In this document: piece after piece, positions 16,651 through 24,717 of the stretch
How the letters are laid out: every line of letters begins with the position of its first letter
Numbering within the stretch: position 1 is the first letter of the stretch
Assembly: GCF_021278965.1 (NCBI RefSeq)
Contig: NZ_CP065589.1
Coordinates: forward strand, 3,353,001 to 3,417,000
Length of the DNA: 64,000 bases
From: Chryseobacterium capnotolerans
Lineage (GTDB): Bacteria > Bacteroidota > Bacteroidia > Flavobacteriales > Weeksellaceae
Reading direction: 5' to 3'
Notes under the pieces: generated by a model
Told to the model about the DNA's origin: nothing
What the model saw: only the letters and a program-made list of their open reading frames with translations
Databases searched by the model: none
Translations under genes and position numbers: made by a program

Positions 16651-16950
16651 ATGTCTTTAATAGAAGTAATACAATCTGGAAATTATGAATTGATTGACGT
16701 TCGTGAGCCTATGGAGCTTGAAATGGACGGAAATATAGATGGTGCTAAAAATATTCCACTGGGTGAAGTAGAAGACAGACAGGATGAAATCCTTTCTATT
16801 GAAAAGCCGGTAATCTTGTTCTGCAGAAGTGGAAATAGAAGTGGAAAAGCATTAGAATATCTAAACGCTCAAGGATTAAAGGACGGTCACAACGGCGGAG
16901 GCTGGGCTGAGCTAAAGGCTGTACTTGAAGCAAACAGAGGAACTTTTTAA
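16651..16950 (+). CDS. Rhodanese-like domain protein
   Basis: The 99-residue single rhodanese domain opens with the family's ELIDVREPMELEMDGNIDGAKNIP pattern. The active-site cysteine is in ILFCRSGNRSGKALEYL. It carries or transfers sulfane sulfur in the cytoplasm; partner unknown. A terminator overlaps its 3' end and the HD-domain gene starts 27 bp later. Confidence 0.88.
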   Translation: MSLIEVIQSGNYELIDVREPMELEMDGNIDGAKNIPLGEVEDRQDEILSIEKPVILFCRSGNRSGKALEYLNAQGLKDGHNGGGWAELKAVLEANRGTF

Positions 16951-16967
16951 AAGTTCCTTTTTTTATA
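16939..16967 (+). terminator. Terminator overlapping the end of the rhodanese gene
   Basis: GGAACTTTT (16939-16947) pairs with AAAAGTTCC (16949-16957) and seven T follow. The stop codon of the rhodanese gene is inside the hairpin. Confidence 0.75.
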
Positions 16968-16977
16968 TCTTTTTATT

Positions 16978-17595
16978 ATGAATCTAAAAGATCAATTTGA
17001 GCAGCTTTGTGCACCTTTTACCAAGGATACTGACCTAGTCAATATCCTATGGAAAGAGATTGAAACAAAGTATACCGAAAAAGGAAGATATTACCATAAC
17101 CTACTTCATCTTGAAAATATGTTCAGGGAACTTGATGCTGTAAAAAACTATATTACTGATGGTACTGCAGTTTCTTTTTCTGTTTTCTATCATGATATTT
17201 TTTATAATGCAAGCTCCAAATCCAATGAGGAAAAAAGTGCTGCAAAAGCTACTGAAAGACTTGCCGAGCTGGGTTTAGAGCAAAGTAATATCAAGACTAT
17301 TTCGGATCAGATTCTGGCTACTAAACTTCATGAACAATCAGAAGATGAAGATACCAATTATCTTTTGGATGCAGATCTTTCCATTCTAGGGAAAGATTTT
17401 GAAACATATATGGATTATACCCATACAATAAGGAAAGAGTATTCTATCTATCCTGATCTGCTTTATAAACCCGGCCGAAAAAAGGTTCTTAAGCATTTTC
17501 TGGAACTCAACAGTATCTTTAAAACAGATTATTTTAAAGAGAAATATGAGAAACAGGCAAGATCAAATATTGCTGCTGAAATCCAAATATTATAA
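16978..17595 (+). CDS. Predicted HD-type metal-dependent phosphohydrolase
   Basis: The 205-residue protein has the HD-superfamily histidine/aspartate pattern: GRYYHNLLHLENM (about 35-47), VFYHDIFYNASSKSNEEKSA (about 70-90, the HD pair) and a later LLDADLSILG. Members are annotated as predicted metal-dependent HD phosphohydrolases with unknown substrate. It follows the rhodanese gene, but a strong terminator between them argues for separate expression or reduced read-through. A TATCTTTT -7-like element lies at about 16967. Confidence 0.85.
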   Translation: MNLKDQFEQLCAPFTKDTDLVNILWKEIETKYTEKGRYYHNLLHLENMFRELDAVKNYITDGTAVSFSVFYHDIFYNASSKSNEEKSAAKATERLAELGLEQSNIKTISDQILATKLHEQSEDEDTNYLLDADLSILGKDFETYMDYTHTIRKEYSIYPDLLYKPGRKKVLKHFLELNSIFKTDYFKEKYEKQARSNIAAEIQIL

Positions 17596-17601
17596 TAAAA
17601 A

Positions 17602-17623
17602 AGAGATGCAAATTTGCATCTCT
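17602..17623 (-). terminator. Palindromic terminator downstream of the GLPGLI gene
   Basis: AGAGATGCAAA pairs with TTTGCATCTCT as a perfect 22-bp palindrome. The minus strand continues into a T-run, so it suits the leftward GLPGLI gene; it may also stop the rightward HD gene. Confidence 0.65.
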
Positions 17624-17722
17624 TCACACATTCATATCAAACAAATATTTAATGATTGACATCATTAACTCTATACGTCATAAAAAAACAATTTTACTTT
17701 TCCCTTATTAGGTCTAGTTCAA

Positions 17723-18528
17723 TTATATTATTGTCTTTTTTATTCTTTCTTTGGCCAGCTGTTCTACTTCCCGAACAATTTCTGCTCCGGTACGGAAGTT
17801 ACCTGAACTATCCCGTTGGTCTGGTATCTTCCCTTCCATATAAAGTTGCCTTTCGCCAGCCCCTGGATCACTCCTGCCTTGCAAATAATATTTCTTAAAT
17901 TCCATAAGGGTAAATTCTCTCTCTTTTACATTCTGATAACGCTCCGGATATGAGTACTCATTGGGCAAATTGATAATCCCTATCAACTCATAAGCATGAC
18001 TTTTTGTAGCATCTTCAATTTTTACGATAAGTCCCGGAAGTCCATGAAATTTATAGGGTCCATCCTGAAAAGGAATATCCGGTGTAAACCAGGCTATCCA
18101 TTCTCTGCCTGCAAAATCCAATGAAGCCCTTTGGGTATTAAAATTTAAAATTTTCTGTTTATCTCCCAAAATTTTCCAATCCATTTTCCGATCATCTTCT
18201 ACTTTTATTTTCATTAAGGCAAAATTACCCATACTTTCAAAATAGGTTTTACCATCTTTTTTTCTATTCTATATAAAATATTCAAATCTGCTGGTGGCAT
18301 TATAAATTTCCCTTTATTTGAGGGAGCTATGATGGTAGAATCTGAAATATATTTTCGTTGGCTAAAAAACATAGATCGATCATTGGTAACATCCAATATC
18401 ATAAGTTCTTTAACTACATTAGCCTTATTGGTAGAATCCGGTATAAAGGTGTACTGATAAACGAATCTTTTATTCTGAGCAGGTACAACCTGAATAAACA
18501 AAATGAAAATAAGAATTATATTTTTCAT
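17723..18528 (-). pseudogene. GLPGLI-family protein, split by a frameshift
   Basis: Two overlapping frames on the minus strand together give a GLPGLI protein. The 5' frame (from 18528) has a signal peptide (MKNIILIFILFIQVVPAQ); the 3' frame (to 17723) contains the name motif YKFHGLPGLIVKIED. They join if the seven-base A run (T at 18257-18263 on the plus strand) had eight bases, restoring IEKKDGKTYFESMGNFALMK and 268 residues. GLPGLI proteins are exported proteins of Bacteroidetes with no known activity. The gene follows the GG-leader peptide gene by about 58 bp and may share its transcript. Sequencing error is as likely as real inactivation. Confidence 0.8.
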
Positions 18529-18542
18529 AATTTACACCGATT

Positions 18543-18572
18543 AAAAAAGTACAGTTGACACAATGTCAACTG
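18543..18572 (-). terminator. Hairpin between the GG-leader peptide and GLPGLI genes
   Basis: CAGTTGACA (18552-18560) pairs with TGTCAACTG (18564-18572) around a 3-nt loop, and the minus strand continues with six T. It ends 15 bp before the GLPGLI start, so GLPGLI is expressed either by read-through or from a promoter overlapping this hairpin (TACTTTTT on the minus strand). Confidence 0.7.
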
Positions 18573-18586
18573 CACTACAAAATTTA

Positions 18587-18763
18587 TTAGCTATCCAACA
18601 AAACCAATTGTGCACCTTCTACACAACTCACAGATTCACCCGGAGATGCTGTAATCGTTGAGCTACAGTTATCGGGTTGGCTTTTCCAACAACATTTGTA
18701 GGTACATTCTCCTCCTTTTACACTCTTCAAACCTTCTCTCGAAATTTTCTTTAGATTTTTCAT
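18587..18763 (-). CDS. Double-glycine-leader, cysteine-rich bacteriocin-like peptide
   Basis: A 58-residue ORF missed by length cut-offs. It starts MKNLKKISREGLKSVKGG, a typical Bacteroidetes/Chryseobacterium GG leader expected to be cut after Gly-Gly by a peptidase-containing ABC exporter. The mature part would have 40 residues with five cysteines (ECTYKCC near the start, NC, SC later), allowing disulfides or modification. It is followed by a terminator hairpin and then a GLPGLI gene. No exporter or immunity gene was recognised nearby. It may be a bacteriocin, a signal or another secreted peptide. Confidence 0.8.
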   Translation of the reverse strand: MKNLKKISREGLKSVKGGECTYKCCWKSQPDNCSSTITASPGESVSCVEGAQLVLLDS

Positions 18764-19141
18764 AATATTGTTTTTTTATTATTTATATCATTATTGACTT
18801 CATAAAAGTAAATTTAAACATATCACATTAATATGATTTTTATTGCGGATTTATTGCTTTTTTATTCATGCAAAAATCTAATAATCAGGTATTATGAGAG
18901 GATTAAAAACAATTTATGAATGATGAATCATTTGAATATTTCATTCAAAATCAATAAAATATCTTCTAAGCAAAAATGGAACTTCAAAATATTTTAATTA
19001 AAAAAAGATAGAACTCAATAAAATGCTGAAAATACAACTAAGGTATCAAACGGACCGTCTTCTATTTTTTATGTATGCAAATGATTTTAGCTATATACAA
19101 TATGTACAATAATTAATTTCAAAAACCTGTATTAAAAAACA
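18764..19141. other. AT-rich non-coding stretch upstream of the GG-leader peptide
   Basis: No gene or clear RNA is seen. It should contain the promoter of the leader peptide; the best -7-like string on the minus strand is TACTTTTA about 40 bp upstream of the ATG, without a convincing -33. Confidence 0.4.
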
Positions 19142-19170
19142 AAAAACACCTTGAAAACAAAGTGTTTTTA
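19142..19170 (-). terminator. Terminator of the alpha/beta hydrolase gene
   Basis: AAAAACAC and GTGTTTTT form the arms, and the minus strand continues into a T-run. It lies 23 bp past the hydrolase stop. Confidence 0.75.
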
Positions 19171-19192
19171 TTTTATATGAACAATAAATGTA

Positions 19193-19963
19193 TTATTTAT
19201 TATCAAGGAATTCTATTACTTTTTCCAATACCAGGTCTGGAACTTGCTTATGTGGTGTGTGCCCTATTCCAGGGATAATGTATTTCTCAGCAATCCCACT
19301 TACCTGAGTAACAGTTTTCTCCACTTGATCCAAAGTACCATATTCGTCGGCTTCTCCCTGAATAAACAGAAGCGGACAGATAATATCTTTCAACAGGTAC
19401 TCTATATTCCAGGATCTGTAATCATCACGAGTCCATGTTTCTGTCCAGGCTTTGAATAACATTTCTACCTTATCTCCATGGTATTTCTGAAGTCGCTCCG
19501 GCAGATTGGTAGTCTTATAAGCCTCCCAGGCATCATTAACTCCTTTTAAGGTTACTTCTTCCACAAAAATATGACCCGCTTCACAGATTACAGCGTCTAC
19601 TCTTTCCGGATATTTTGCCGCAGTAATTAAAGCAATGGTTCCTCCATCACTGTGTCCGAACAAAATAATATGGTCAATATTGAGTTGTACCAATAATTCA
19701 TTTAACAGATCTGCTTCCAGCTCCATATAATTCACCGGCCTTATGTGTGTAGGCATAGGATTAGATTTTCCATATCCTAAACGGTCATAGACCAGAACAT
19801 TGCATTGTACAGCTTCTGAAAGTTTGGCTGGAAAATCCCGCCAAAGCTGGACAGATCCAAGTGAATCATGCAAAAAAACAATGGTTGGTTTATTTTTGAA
19901 CGAATTGTAATATTCTGTATATAGTTTTTTCCCTTTTACATCAATGATTCTTTCCTCCATCAA
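19193..19963 (-). CDS. Alpha/beta hydrolase
   Basis: The 256-residue alpha/beta-hydrolase-fold enzyme has an oxyanion-hole region TIVFLHDSLGSVQLW, nucleophile elbow LFGHSDGGTIAL (Ser), an acid in IQGEADEYG and a late histidine in IPGIGHTPHK. The substrate is unknown. It lies 33 bp after the nitronate monooxygenase gene on the same strand, so the two probably form an operon. The second Met (19960) is an equally possible start. Confidence 0.87.
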   Translation of the reverse strand: MMEERIIDVKGKKLYTEYYNSFKNKPTIVFLHDSLGSVQLWRDFPAKLSEAVQCNVLVYDRLGYGKSNPMPTHIRPVNYMELEADLLNELLVQLNIDHIILFGHSDGGTIALITAAKYPERVDAVICEAGHIFVEEVTLKGVNDAWEAYKTTNLPERLQKYHGDKVEMLFKAWTETWTRDDYRSWNIEYLLKDIICPLLFIQGEADEYGTLDQVEKTVTQVSGIAEKYIIPGIGHTPHKQVPDLVLEKVIEFLDNK

Positions 19964-19996
19964 TTCAAATTATAATATTATATCTCCTGCAGCTTT

Positions 19997-20986
19997 TTAA
20001 AAAGAAGGCATTTTTATTTCTTCAAATTCCTTTAATAAATGAGTAAAGACTGTTTCTACCGGAAGGATATCATCAATCAAAGCTGAAACCTGACCTATTT
20101 CAAGCTCACCATCTTCCATATCGCCTTCAAACATTCCGCGTTTAGCTCTGGCTCTTCCTAATGAAGCAACCAATGCTTCTTTATTTCTTCCAGCCTGGTA
20201 GATGTCTTCCAGTTCACTGAAAAATTTATTTTTTACCATTCTTACCGGAGCAAGTTCTTTTAGCGTAAGATGAGTATCTCCTTCCTGAAGTTCTGTAATT
20301 TTCTTTTTCCAGTTCTCATGTGCACTTGCCTCTGTAGTCGCTGCAAAACGGGAACCGATTTGTACACCGTCAGCTCCAAGAATCATTGCTGCCTTCATCT
20401 GAGACCCTAAAGCAATTCCTCCAGCTGCAATTAACGGTTTCGAAATATGTTTTCTAACATTTGGAATAAGGCAGAATGTTGTAGTCTCATCTCTACCGTT
20501 GTGCCCTCCGGCTTCAAATCCTTCCGCTACTACAGCATCTACTCCTGCATCTTCACATTTTACGGCAAATTTGGTAGAAGAAACTACGTGGGCGACCTTT
20601 ATCCCTTCTTTTTGTAAGGTCTCTGTATATGTTTTCGGATTTCCGGCTGATGTAAAGACAATCTTTACACCTTCTTCCAGAATAATCTGAATGATTTCTT
20701 CAATATTAGGATACAACATCGGAACATTCACTCCAAAAGGCTTATCTGTAGCCTGTTTGCACTTCTGAATGTTTTCTCTAAGGATATCAGGATACATACT
20801 TCCTGCTCCAATTAACCCTAGTCCACCACAGTTGGAAACGGCTGATGCCAGTCTCCATCCGGAATGCCAGATCATTCCTGCCTGGATAATCGGATATTTG
20901 ATATTAAAAAGTTCTGAAATTCTATTTTGGCTGGCCTGCATATCATGTAATTTTTTTGCTGAGTTGAAATCTATAAAATTGCTCAT
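19997..20986 (-). CDS. Nitronate monooxygenase family flavoprotein
   Basis: FMN-dependent 2-nitropropane dioxygenase/nitronate monooxygenase family, 329 residues. Motifs: KYPIIQAGMIWHSGWRLASAVSNCGGLGLIG at the N-terminus, AEGFEAGGHNGRDE in the middle (the family's catalytic-histidine region) and PLIAAGGIALGSQMKAAMILGADGVQIGSRF for FMN phosphate binding. It would oxidise alkyl nitronates; other FMN roles exist in the family. The Met at 20941 (MQASQNRISELF) could be the true start, since the preceding 15 residues are not conserved-looking. Operon with the downstream hydrolase. Confidence 0.88.
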   Translation of the reverse strand: MSNFIDFNSAKKLHDMQASQNRISELFNIKYPIIQAGMIWHSGWRLASAVSNCGGLGLIGAGSMYPDILRENIQKCKQATDKPFGVNVPMLYPNIEEIIQIILEEGVKIVFTSAGNPKTYTETLQKEGIKVAHVVSSTKFAVKCEDAGVDAVVAEGFEAGGHNGRDETTTFCLIPNVRKHISKPLIAAGGIALGSQMKAAMILGADGVQIGSRFAATTEASAHENWKKKITELQEGDTHLTLKELAPVRMVKNKFFSELEDIYQAGRNKEALVASLGRARAKRGMFEGDMEDGELEIGQVSALIDDILPVETVFTHLLKEFEEIKMPSF

Positions 20987-21065
20987 GTTGTAAAAATACT
21001 AAAAACAAAGGTTGTCAAGCACCTATATCCATTAAAAAAATCATTACAAAAGCAACTAAATATCA

Positions 21066-21563
21066 CTATTTCCTATACTGTTCCAAAGCTGTATCTATCA
21101 GAAAACTGATCTTAAAAAAATTCTGAACTAATTCACCTATGTTTTCCTGTATTTTATCCATTTTCAAGTCAACCCAGCCCTGCATTAATGTCAATGGACC
21201 GTATTCAACATCTACATTGGGCCAATCTTTTTGATATTTCGCAAATTTATCTCTAAAATCTTGTGCAAATTTCCTGCTGGATAATGCATAATTCTTTAAT
21301 TCTCTAAGCTTTAGAGCATGGATATTATAATACATCCTTTCTTCCTGAATCGTTTTATCATTGATCCATATTGAAAAGAAAATTCGGCCTAAAGACTCTA
21401 ATGGCGACGTCAGGTCTGAGGACCATTCCGGTTTATAAATTTTAAGAGCAACAGAGTCCATAACAATAGTAACAGATAATTTTAACCCATTACTATCAAG
21501 TTTTTCCTGAAACTCGTTTGTTATAGCCGAGTGAAATTTATTCAGATAAAAATCGTAATCCAT
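21066..21563 (-). CDS. Hypothetical protein, 165 residues
   Basis: No family was recognised. The protein is soluble-looking, mixed alpha/beta at the N-terminus (LKLSVTIVMDSVALKIYKP) and helical further on (LRELKNYALSSRKFAQDFRDKFAKYQKDW), with no signal peptide. It sits between the nitronate monooxygenase and surA genes, separated from each by more than 70 bp. It is accepted as real because of its length and typical composition. Confidence 0.65.
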   Translation of the reverse strand: MDYDFYLNKFHSAITNEFQEKLDSNGLKLSVTIVMDSVALKIYKPEWSSDLTSPLESLGRIFFSIWINDKTIQEERMYYNIHALKLRELKNYALSSRKFAQDFRDKFAKYQKDWPNVDVEYGPLTLMQGWVDLKMDKIQENIGELVQNFFKISFLIDTALEQYRK

Positions 21564-21675
21564 CTTTTCATTTTTGTAAAGTTATCAAATAATTCTATCC
21601 ACTGTACAGGTGCTGAATATCTGCTTAAAACTATCACAAGGAATTATTTTATTTGTAACCATAACTTTTCAGGCA

Positions 21676-21706
21676 CAAAAAAACCTTCAGAAATCCTGAA
21701 GGTTTT
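21676..21706 (-). terminator. Terminator of the surA-like gene
   Basis: AAAACCTTCAG (21680-21690) pairs perfectly with CTGAAGGTTTT (21696-21706), with a T-run beyond it on the minus strand. It begins 5 bp past the stop codon. Confidence 0.9.
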
Positions 21707-21710
21707 GATT

Positions 21711-23078
21711 TTATTTTTTGATTGATTCTTTCTTCCAGTTGGATTTAAAGTTACAGTTATCGTAACGTCCGTCGATGGAGATGAAAGTAGTTGGCAATTT
21801 GGAGTTAACAAACTTCTCAACCATTTCGTTTTTCTTTTTATTGAGCGCCATCTGCTTGATTCTGCTAAAGTCTGTTTCCAGAGTGATCTGGTGTGAAGGA
21901 ATGACATCATCAAGTTTAATGATTTTCACAGCTTTTCTTCTATTATCTTCATCTTCAAAAGCCGTTGTAATATCCCCTTTATTCAGACCAGCCAATTCGT
22001 AGCTGATTGTTCCAGGGATACTTTCTCTTTCAATTTTATCAGAACCGTCGCCACCAGGAATGATACCAGCATTGAATTTAGTTCTTTTATCATCTGAGAA
22101 CTTGAACGCTGCATCTTTAAATGTCATCTTTCCGTCAACAATTAAACCTCTGATGCTGTCTAATTTTGCTTTCGCCATTTTCAGTTCTTCATCAGTAGGA
22201 GTAGCTTTTAAAAGAATATGTCTTGCATCATACACTTTACCTGATCTCTTCAATAGCTGAATGATGTGGTATCCGAATTCAGATTCAATAGGATCTGAAA
22301 TTTCGTTTTCCTGAAGATTTAATGCTGCAGCTTCGAAAGGCTTCACCATCTGTCCTTTGTTGATGTTTTTATATAATCCACCATTAGAAGCAGAACCTTC
22401 ATCTTCAGAATAAATTCTCGCCTGGCTTTCAAATGTTTCTCCGCCAAGAATATCCTGCTTGATCTTTTTCAGTCTGTTGATAAGATCTTGCTTGTGAGCT
22501 TCCGTTAAGGTAGGATACATCATGATCTGGGCTAAAGTAACTTCATCTTTTACCTGTGGCAGCTGCATTTTATACATATTATAAAAGTCAGTTACCTCAT
22601 TAGGAGTAACGTCTGCTTTATCTGTAACTCTCTGGTATTTTGCCTGTCCGTAATATTGATCCGTATCGATTTTCTCGATAGCGTTTTTCATTTCGTAAGA
22701 ATTTCTGAATTTATAAGCCGCTAATAGTGATTTTTCATCCGGAAATTGAGAAAGCAACTGACGGTATTTTTGATTAGCCTGCTCTTTGATTGCAGCAGAA
22801 CGGTTTTCAATTAACGTATCTTTTTTTGCTTCGTATACAAGAAGTTTGTTGTTGATAAGGCTTTCAAGGAACTCACATTTATCTGTGTTGCTGGCTCCCT
22901 GTTGTTTCCCATAATTCATCTGCTCCGTAACATCTGATTCTAAAACAATTTCATTTCCGATCACAGCAGCAATACCATCCACTAAATCTCCTGGTTTAAG
23001 CTGGGCGTTCATCATATTAGAAGAAAATATCATGATGAAAATCCCAAGAAGATAAGTGATTTTTAGTTTATTTGTCAT
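21711..23078 (-). CDS. SurA-like periplasmic peptidyl-prolyl isomerase
   Basis: The 455-residue exported foldase starts with a signal peptide (LKITYLLGIFIMIFSSNMMNAQ), has a SurA N-terminal helical domain (VDGIAAVIGNEIVLESDVTEQ) and two parvulin domains. These are visible at ARIYSEDEGSASNGGLYKNINKGQMVKPFEAAA with GYHIIQLLKR, and at ARHILLKATPTDEE through FKFSDDKRTKFNAG. It assists outer-membrane protein folding. It ends the cluster mutY-gldD-pfkB-surA but has its own promoter (23099-23130). Length matches Bacteroidetes SurA homologues. Confidence 0.9.
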   Translation of the reverse strand: MTNKLKITYLLGIFIMIFSSNMMNAQLKPGDLVDGIAAVIGNEIVLESDVTEQMNYGKQQGASNTDKCEFLESLINNKLLVYEAKKDTLIENRSAAIKEQANQKYRQLLSQFPDEKSLLAAYKFRNSYEMKNAIEKIDTDQYYGQAKYQRVTDKADVTPNEVTDFYNMYKMQLPQVKDEVTLAQIMMYPTLTEAHKQDLINRLKKIKQDILGGETFESQARIYSEDEGSASNGGLYKNINKGQMVKPFEAAALNLQENEISDPIESEFGYHIIQLLKRSGKVYDARHILLKATPTDEELKMAKAKLDSIRGLIVDGKMTFKDAAFKFSDDKRTKFNAGIIPGGDGSDKIERESIPGTISYELAGLNKGDITTAFEDEDNRRKAVKIIKLDDVIPSHQITLETDFSRIKQMALNKKKNEMVEKFVNSKLPTTFISIDGRYDNCNFKSNWKKESIKK

Positions 23079-23098
23079 TTTACTATTTTAACAAGTTG

Positions 23099-23130
23099 CA
23101 AATTTAGAATTCTTAACGAAATTCACTCAA
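23099..23130 (-). promoter_or_regulatory. Promoter of the surA-like gene
   Basis: The minus strand has TTG (complement of 23128-23130), a 21-bp spacer and TAAATTTG (complement of 23099-23106). It ends 20 bp before the start codon. Confidence 0.75.
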
Positions 23131-23164
23131 TTTTTTATTATAAATATTTCTTAAAAAGACTTAT

Positions 23165-24088
23165 TTACTGCAGTTCAACATCAAATGTCGTCAATTCTTT
23201 AAATTGTCTCAATCTGCCGAACATATCTGATTCGTTTACTTCTTCTATTCTTTGTGTTCCGAATTTTTCTACAGTGAAAGAAGCCATTGCAGATCCCACG
23301 ATTAAAGCAGACTTCATTGTATCAAAATCAATTTTGCCTTTTTTAGCAAGGTAAGCGGCAAAACCTCCTGCGAAAGTATCTCCAGCACCGGTTGGATCAA
23401 AAACATCTTCCAATGGAAGTGCAGGGATTGCAAATACTTTATTGTCATGGAAAAGTAAAGCTCCGTGCTCTCCTTTTTTGATGATTACATATTCAGGTCC
23501 CATTGTGTGGATCTTCTTAGCAGCTTTTACCAGAGAATATTCTCCTGAAAGTTGTCTTGCTTCTTCATCATTGATGGTAATTACATCAGTTTTAGCAATC
23601 ATATCCATCAAAATATCCCACGCACAATCCATCCAGAAATTCATGGTATCAAGAATCACAAGCTTAGGACGGTTGTTCATTTTTTCCAATACGGATAACT
23701 GAACTCCAGGGTGTAGGTTACCAAGTAATAAAATTTCAGCATCCTGCATTGAATCCGGGATTTTCGGGTCAAAGTTCTCCAATACGTTTACTTCGGTAGC
23801 TAAAGTATCTCTGGTATTAAGGTCATTGTGATATTTTCCTGACCAAAAGAATGTTTTTCCTTCTTTTACGATTTCAATTCCTTCGATATTTACGTCTCTG
23901 TTTGTAAACATATCAAGGTGTTCCTGTGGAAAGTCTCCTCCTACTACAGAAACAATACCGGATTTAACGCCTAAAATAGATGAAGTGATCCCAATATAAG
24001 TAGCAGCTCCGCCTAAAATTTTGTCCGTTTTACCAAATGGTGTTTCAATTGCATCAAATGCAACACTTCCTACAACTAAAAGTTTCAT
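23165..24088 (-). CDS. PfkB-family carbohydrate/nucleoside kinase
   Basis: The 307-residue ribokinase-fold enzyme has the N-terminal GGAATYIGITSSILG substrate-binding segment and the C-terminal PfkB signature DPTGAGDTFAGGFAAYLA (anion hole and catalytic Asp). It phosphorylates a sugar or nucleoside with ATP; the substrate is not evident. It lies 27 bp downstream of gldD, probably in the same transcript. Confidence 0.9.
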   Translation of the reverse strand: MKLLVVGSVAFDAIETPFGKTDKILGGAATYIGITSSILGVKSGIVSVVGGDFPQEHLDMFTNRDVNIEGIEIVKEGKTFFWSGKYHNDLNTRDTLATEVNVLENFDPKIPDSMQDAEILLLGNLHPGVQLSVLEKMNNRPKLVILDTMNFWMDCAWDILMDMIAKTDVITINDEEARQLSGEYSLVKAAKKIHTMGPEYVIIKKGEHGALLFHDNKVFAIPALPLEDVFDPTGAGDTFAGGFAAYLAKKGKIDFDTMKSALIVGSAMASFTVEKFGTQRIEEVNESDMFGRLRQFKELTTFDVELQ

Positions 24089-24115
24089 ATATTTTTCAAT
24101 GTATATTAAAAGTAA

Positions 24116-24673
24116 TTATTTTTTCCATTCAAAAGAGTCCAGCATGTGCTTCATATCGTTTTTGATATAGTTCACTGCAGGAGCCAGAGAGTCCGGTTTC
24201 GGTCTCGTATTAAAGTATAAGTAACCAGTCACGAAGTGTTTCGTGCTGTCTGTAATGTAAAATTGAAGATTGGAAGCGCTCTGCCCTTTCAGTTCATAAA
24301 AATTCCCGTAAACTTTCTTTTCAGGGTATTCAAAGGATTTTGTATCTATGGAACTGGCTTTAATGGTATGTTCATATACCATTTTTTCAGCTTCTTTGAT
24401 ATGTTCTGCAAAGTCGTTCTGTATCGGATAATAGGTTACAAAAACCTTTGCTTTCATTTGAGGGTAGTTCAGATAATACCAGCACGGTTTTTTCGCTGCG
24501 GTAATATTAGCAAAATCCGAATACTCGAAGGTATAGGCGCAGTTGTTTTCAAACTTTTGATATTTCGGAGCCGGATATTCCAGACGCAGTTCTCCGTAGG
24601 GTTTCGGAACCGGGTCTTTTCCACATGAAATTAAAAGCAGTGATACAAAAATAAAAATGACTTTTTTAATCAT
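24116..24673 (-). CDS. gldD: Gliding-motility/T9SS-associated lipoprotein GldD
   Basis: GldD is a lipoprotein required for gliding and associated with type IX secretion in Bacteroidetes. The 185-residue protein starts MIKKVIFIFVSLLLISC-GKD (lipobox) and has the family's KPYGELRLEYP motif near the N-terminus and KPCWYYLNYPQMKAKVF in the middle. A start five codons upstream (24688) is rejected because a -7 element (24678-24685) overlaps it. In Flavobacterium, gldD normally sits with gldE, ssb and mutY; here mutY is directly upstream and neither gldE nor ssb lies between. Confidence 0.9.
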   Translation of the reverse strand: MIKKVIFIFVSLLLISCGKDPVPKPYGELRLEYPAPKYQKFENNCAYTFEYSDFANITAAKKPCWYYLNYPQMKAKVFVTYYPIQNDFAEHIKEAEKMVYEHTIKASSIDTKSFEYPEKKVYGNFYELKGQSASNLQFYITDSTKHFVTGYLYFNTRPKPDSLAPAVNYIKNDMKHMLDSFEWKK

Positions 24674-24677
24674 TTTG

Positions 24678-24685
24678 CAAAAGTA
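24678..24685 (-). promoter_or_regulatory. -7 element just before gldD
   Basis: The minus strand reads TACTTTTG, an exact TAnnTTTG match, ending 4 nt before the gldD ATG at 24673. That would give a leaderless transcript. Confidence 0.5.
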
Positions 24686-24717
24686 CAAATTAGATTTCAG
24701 ATTTCGGAAGACAAATT

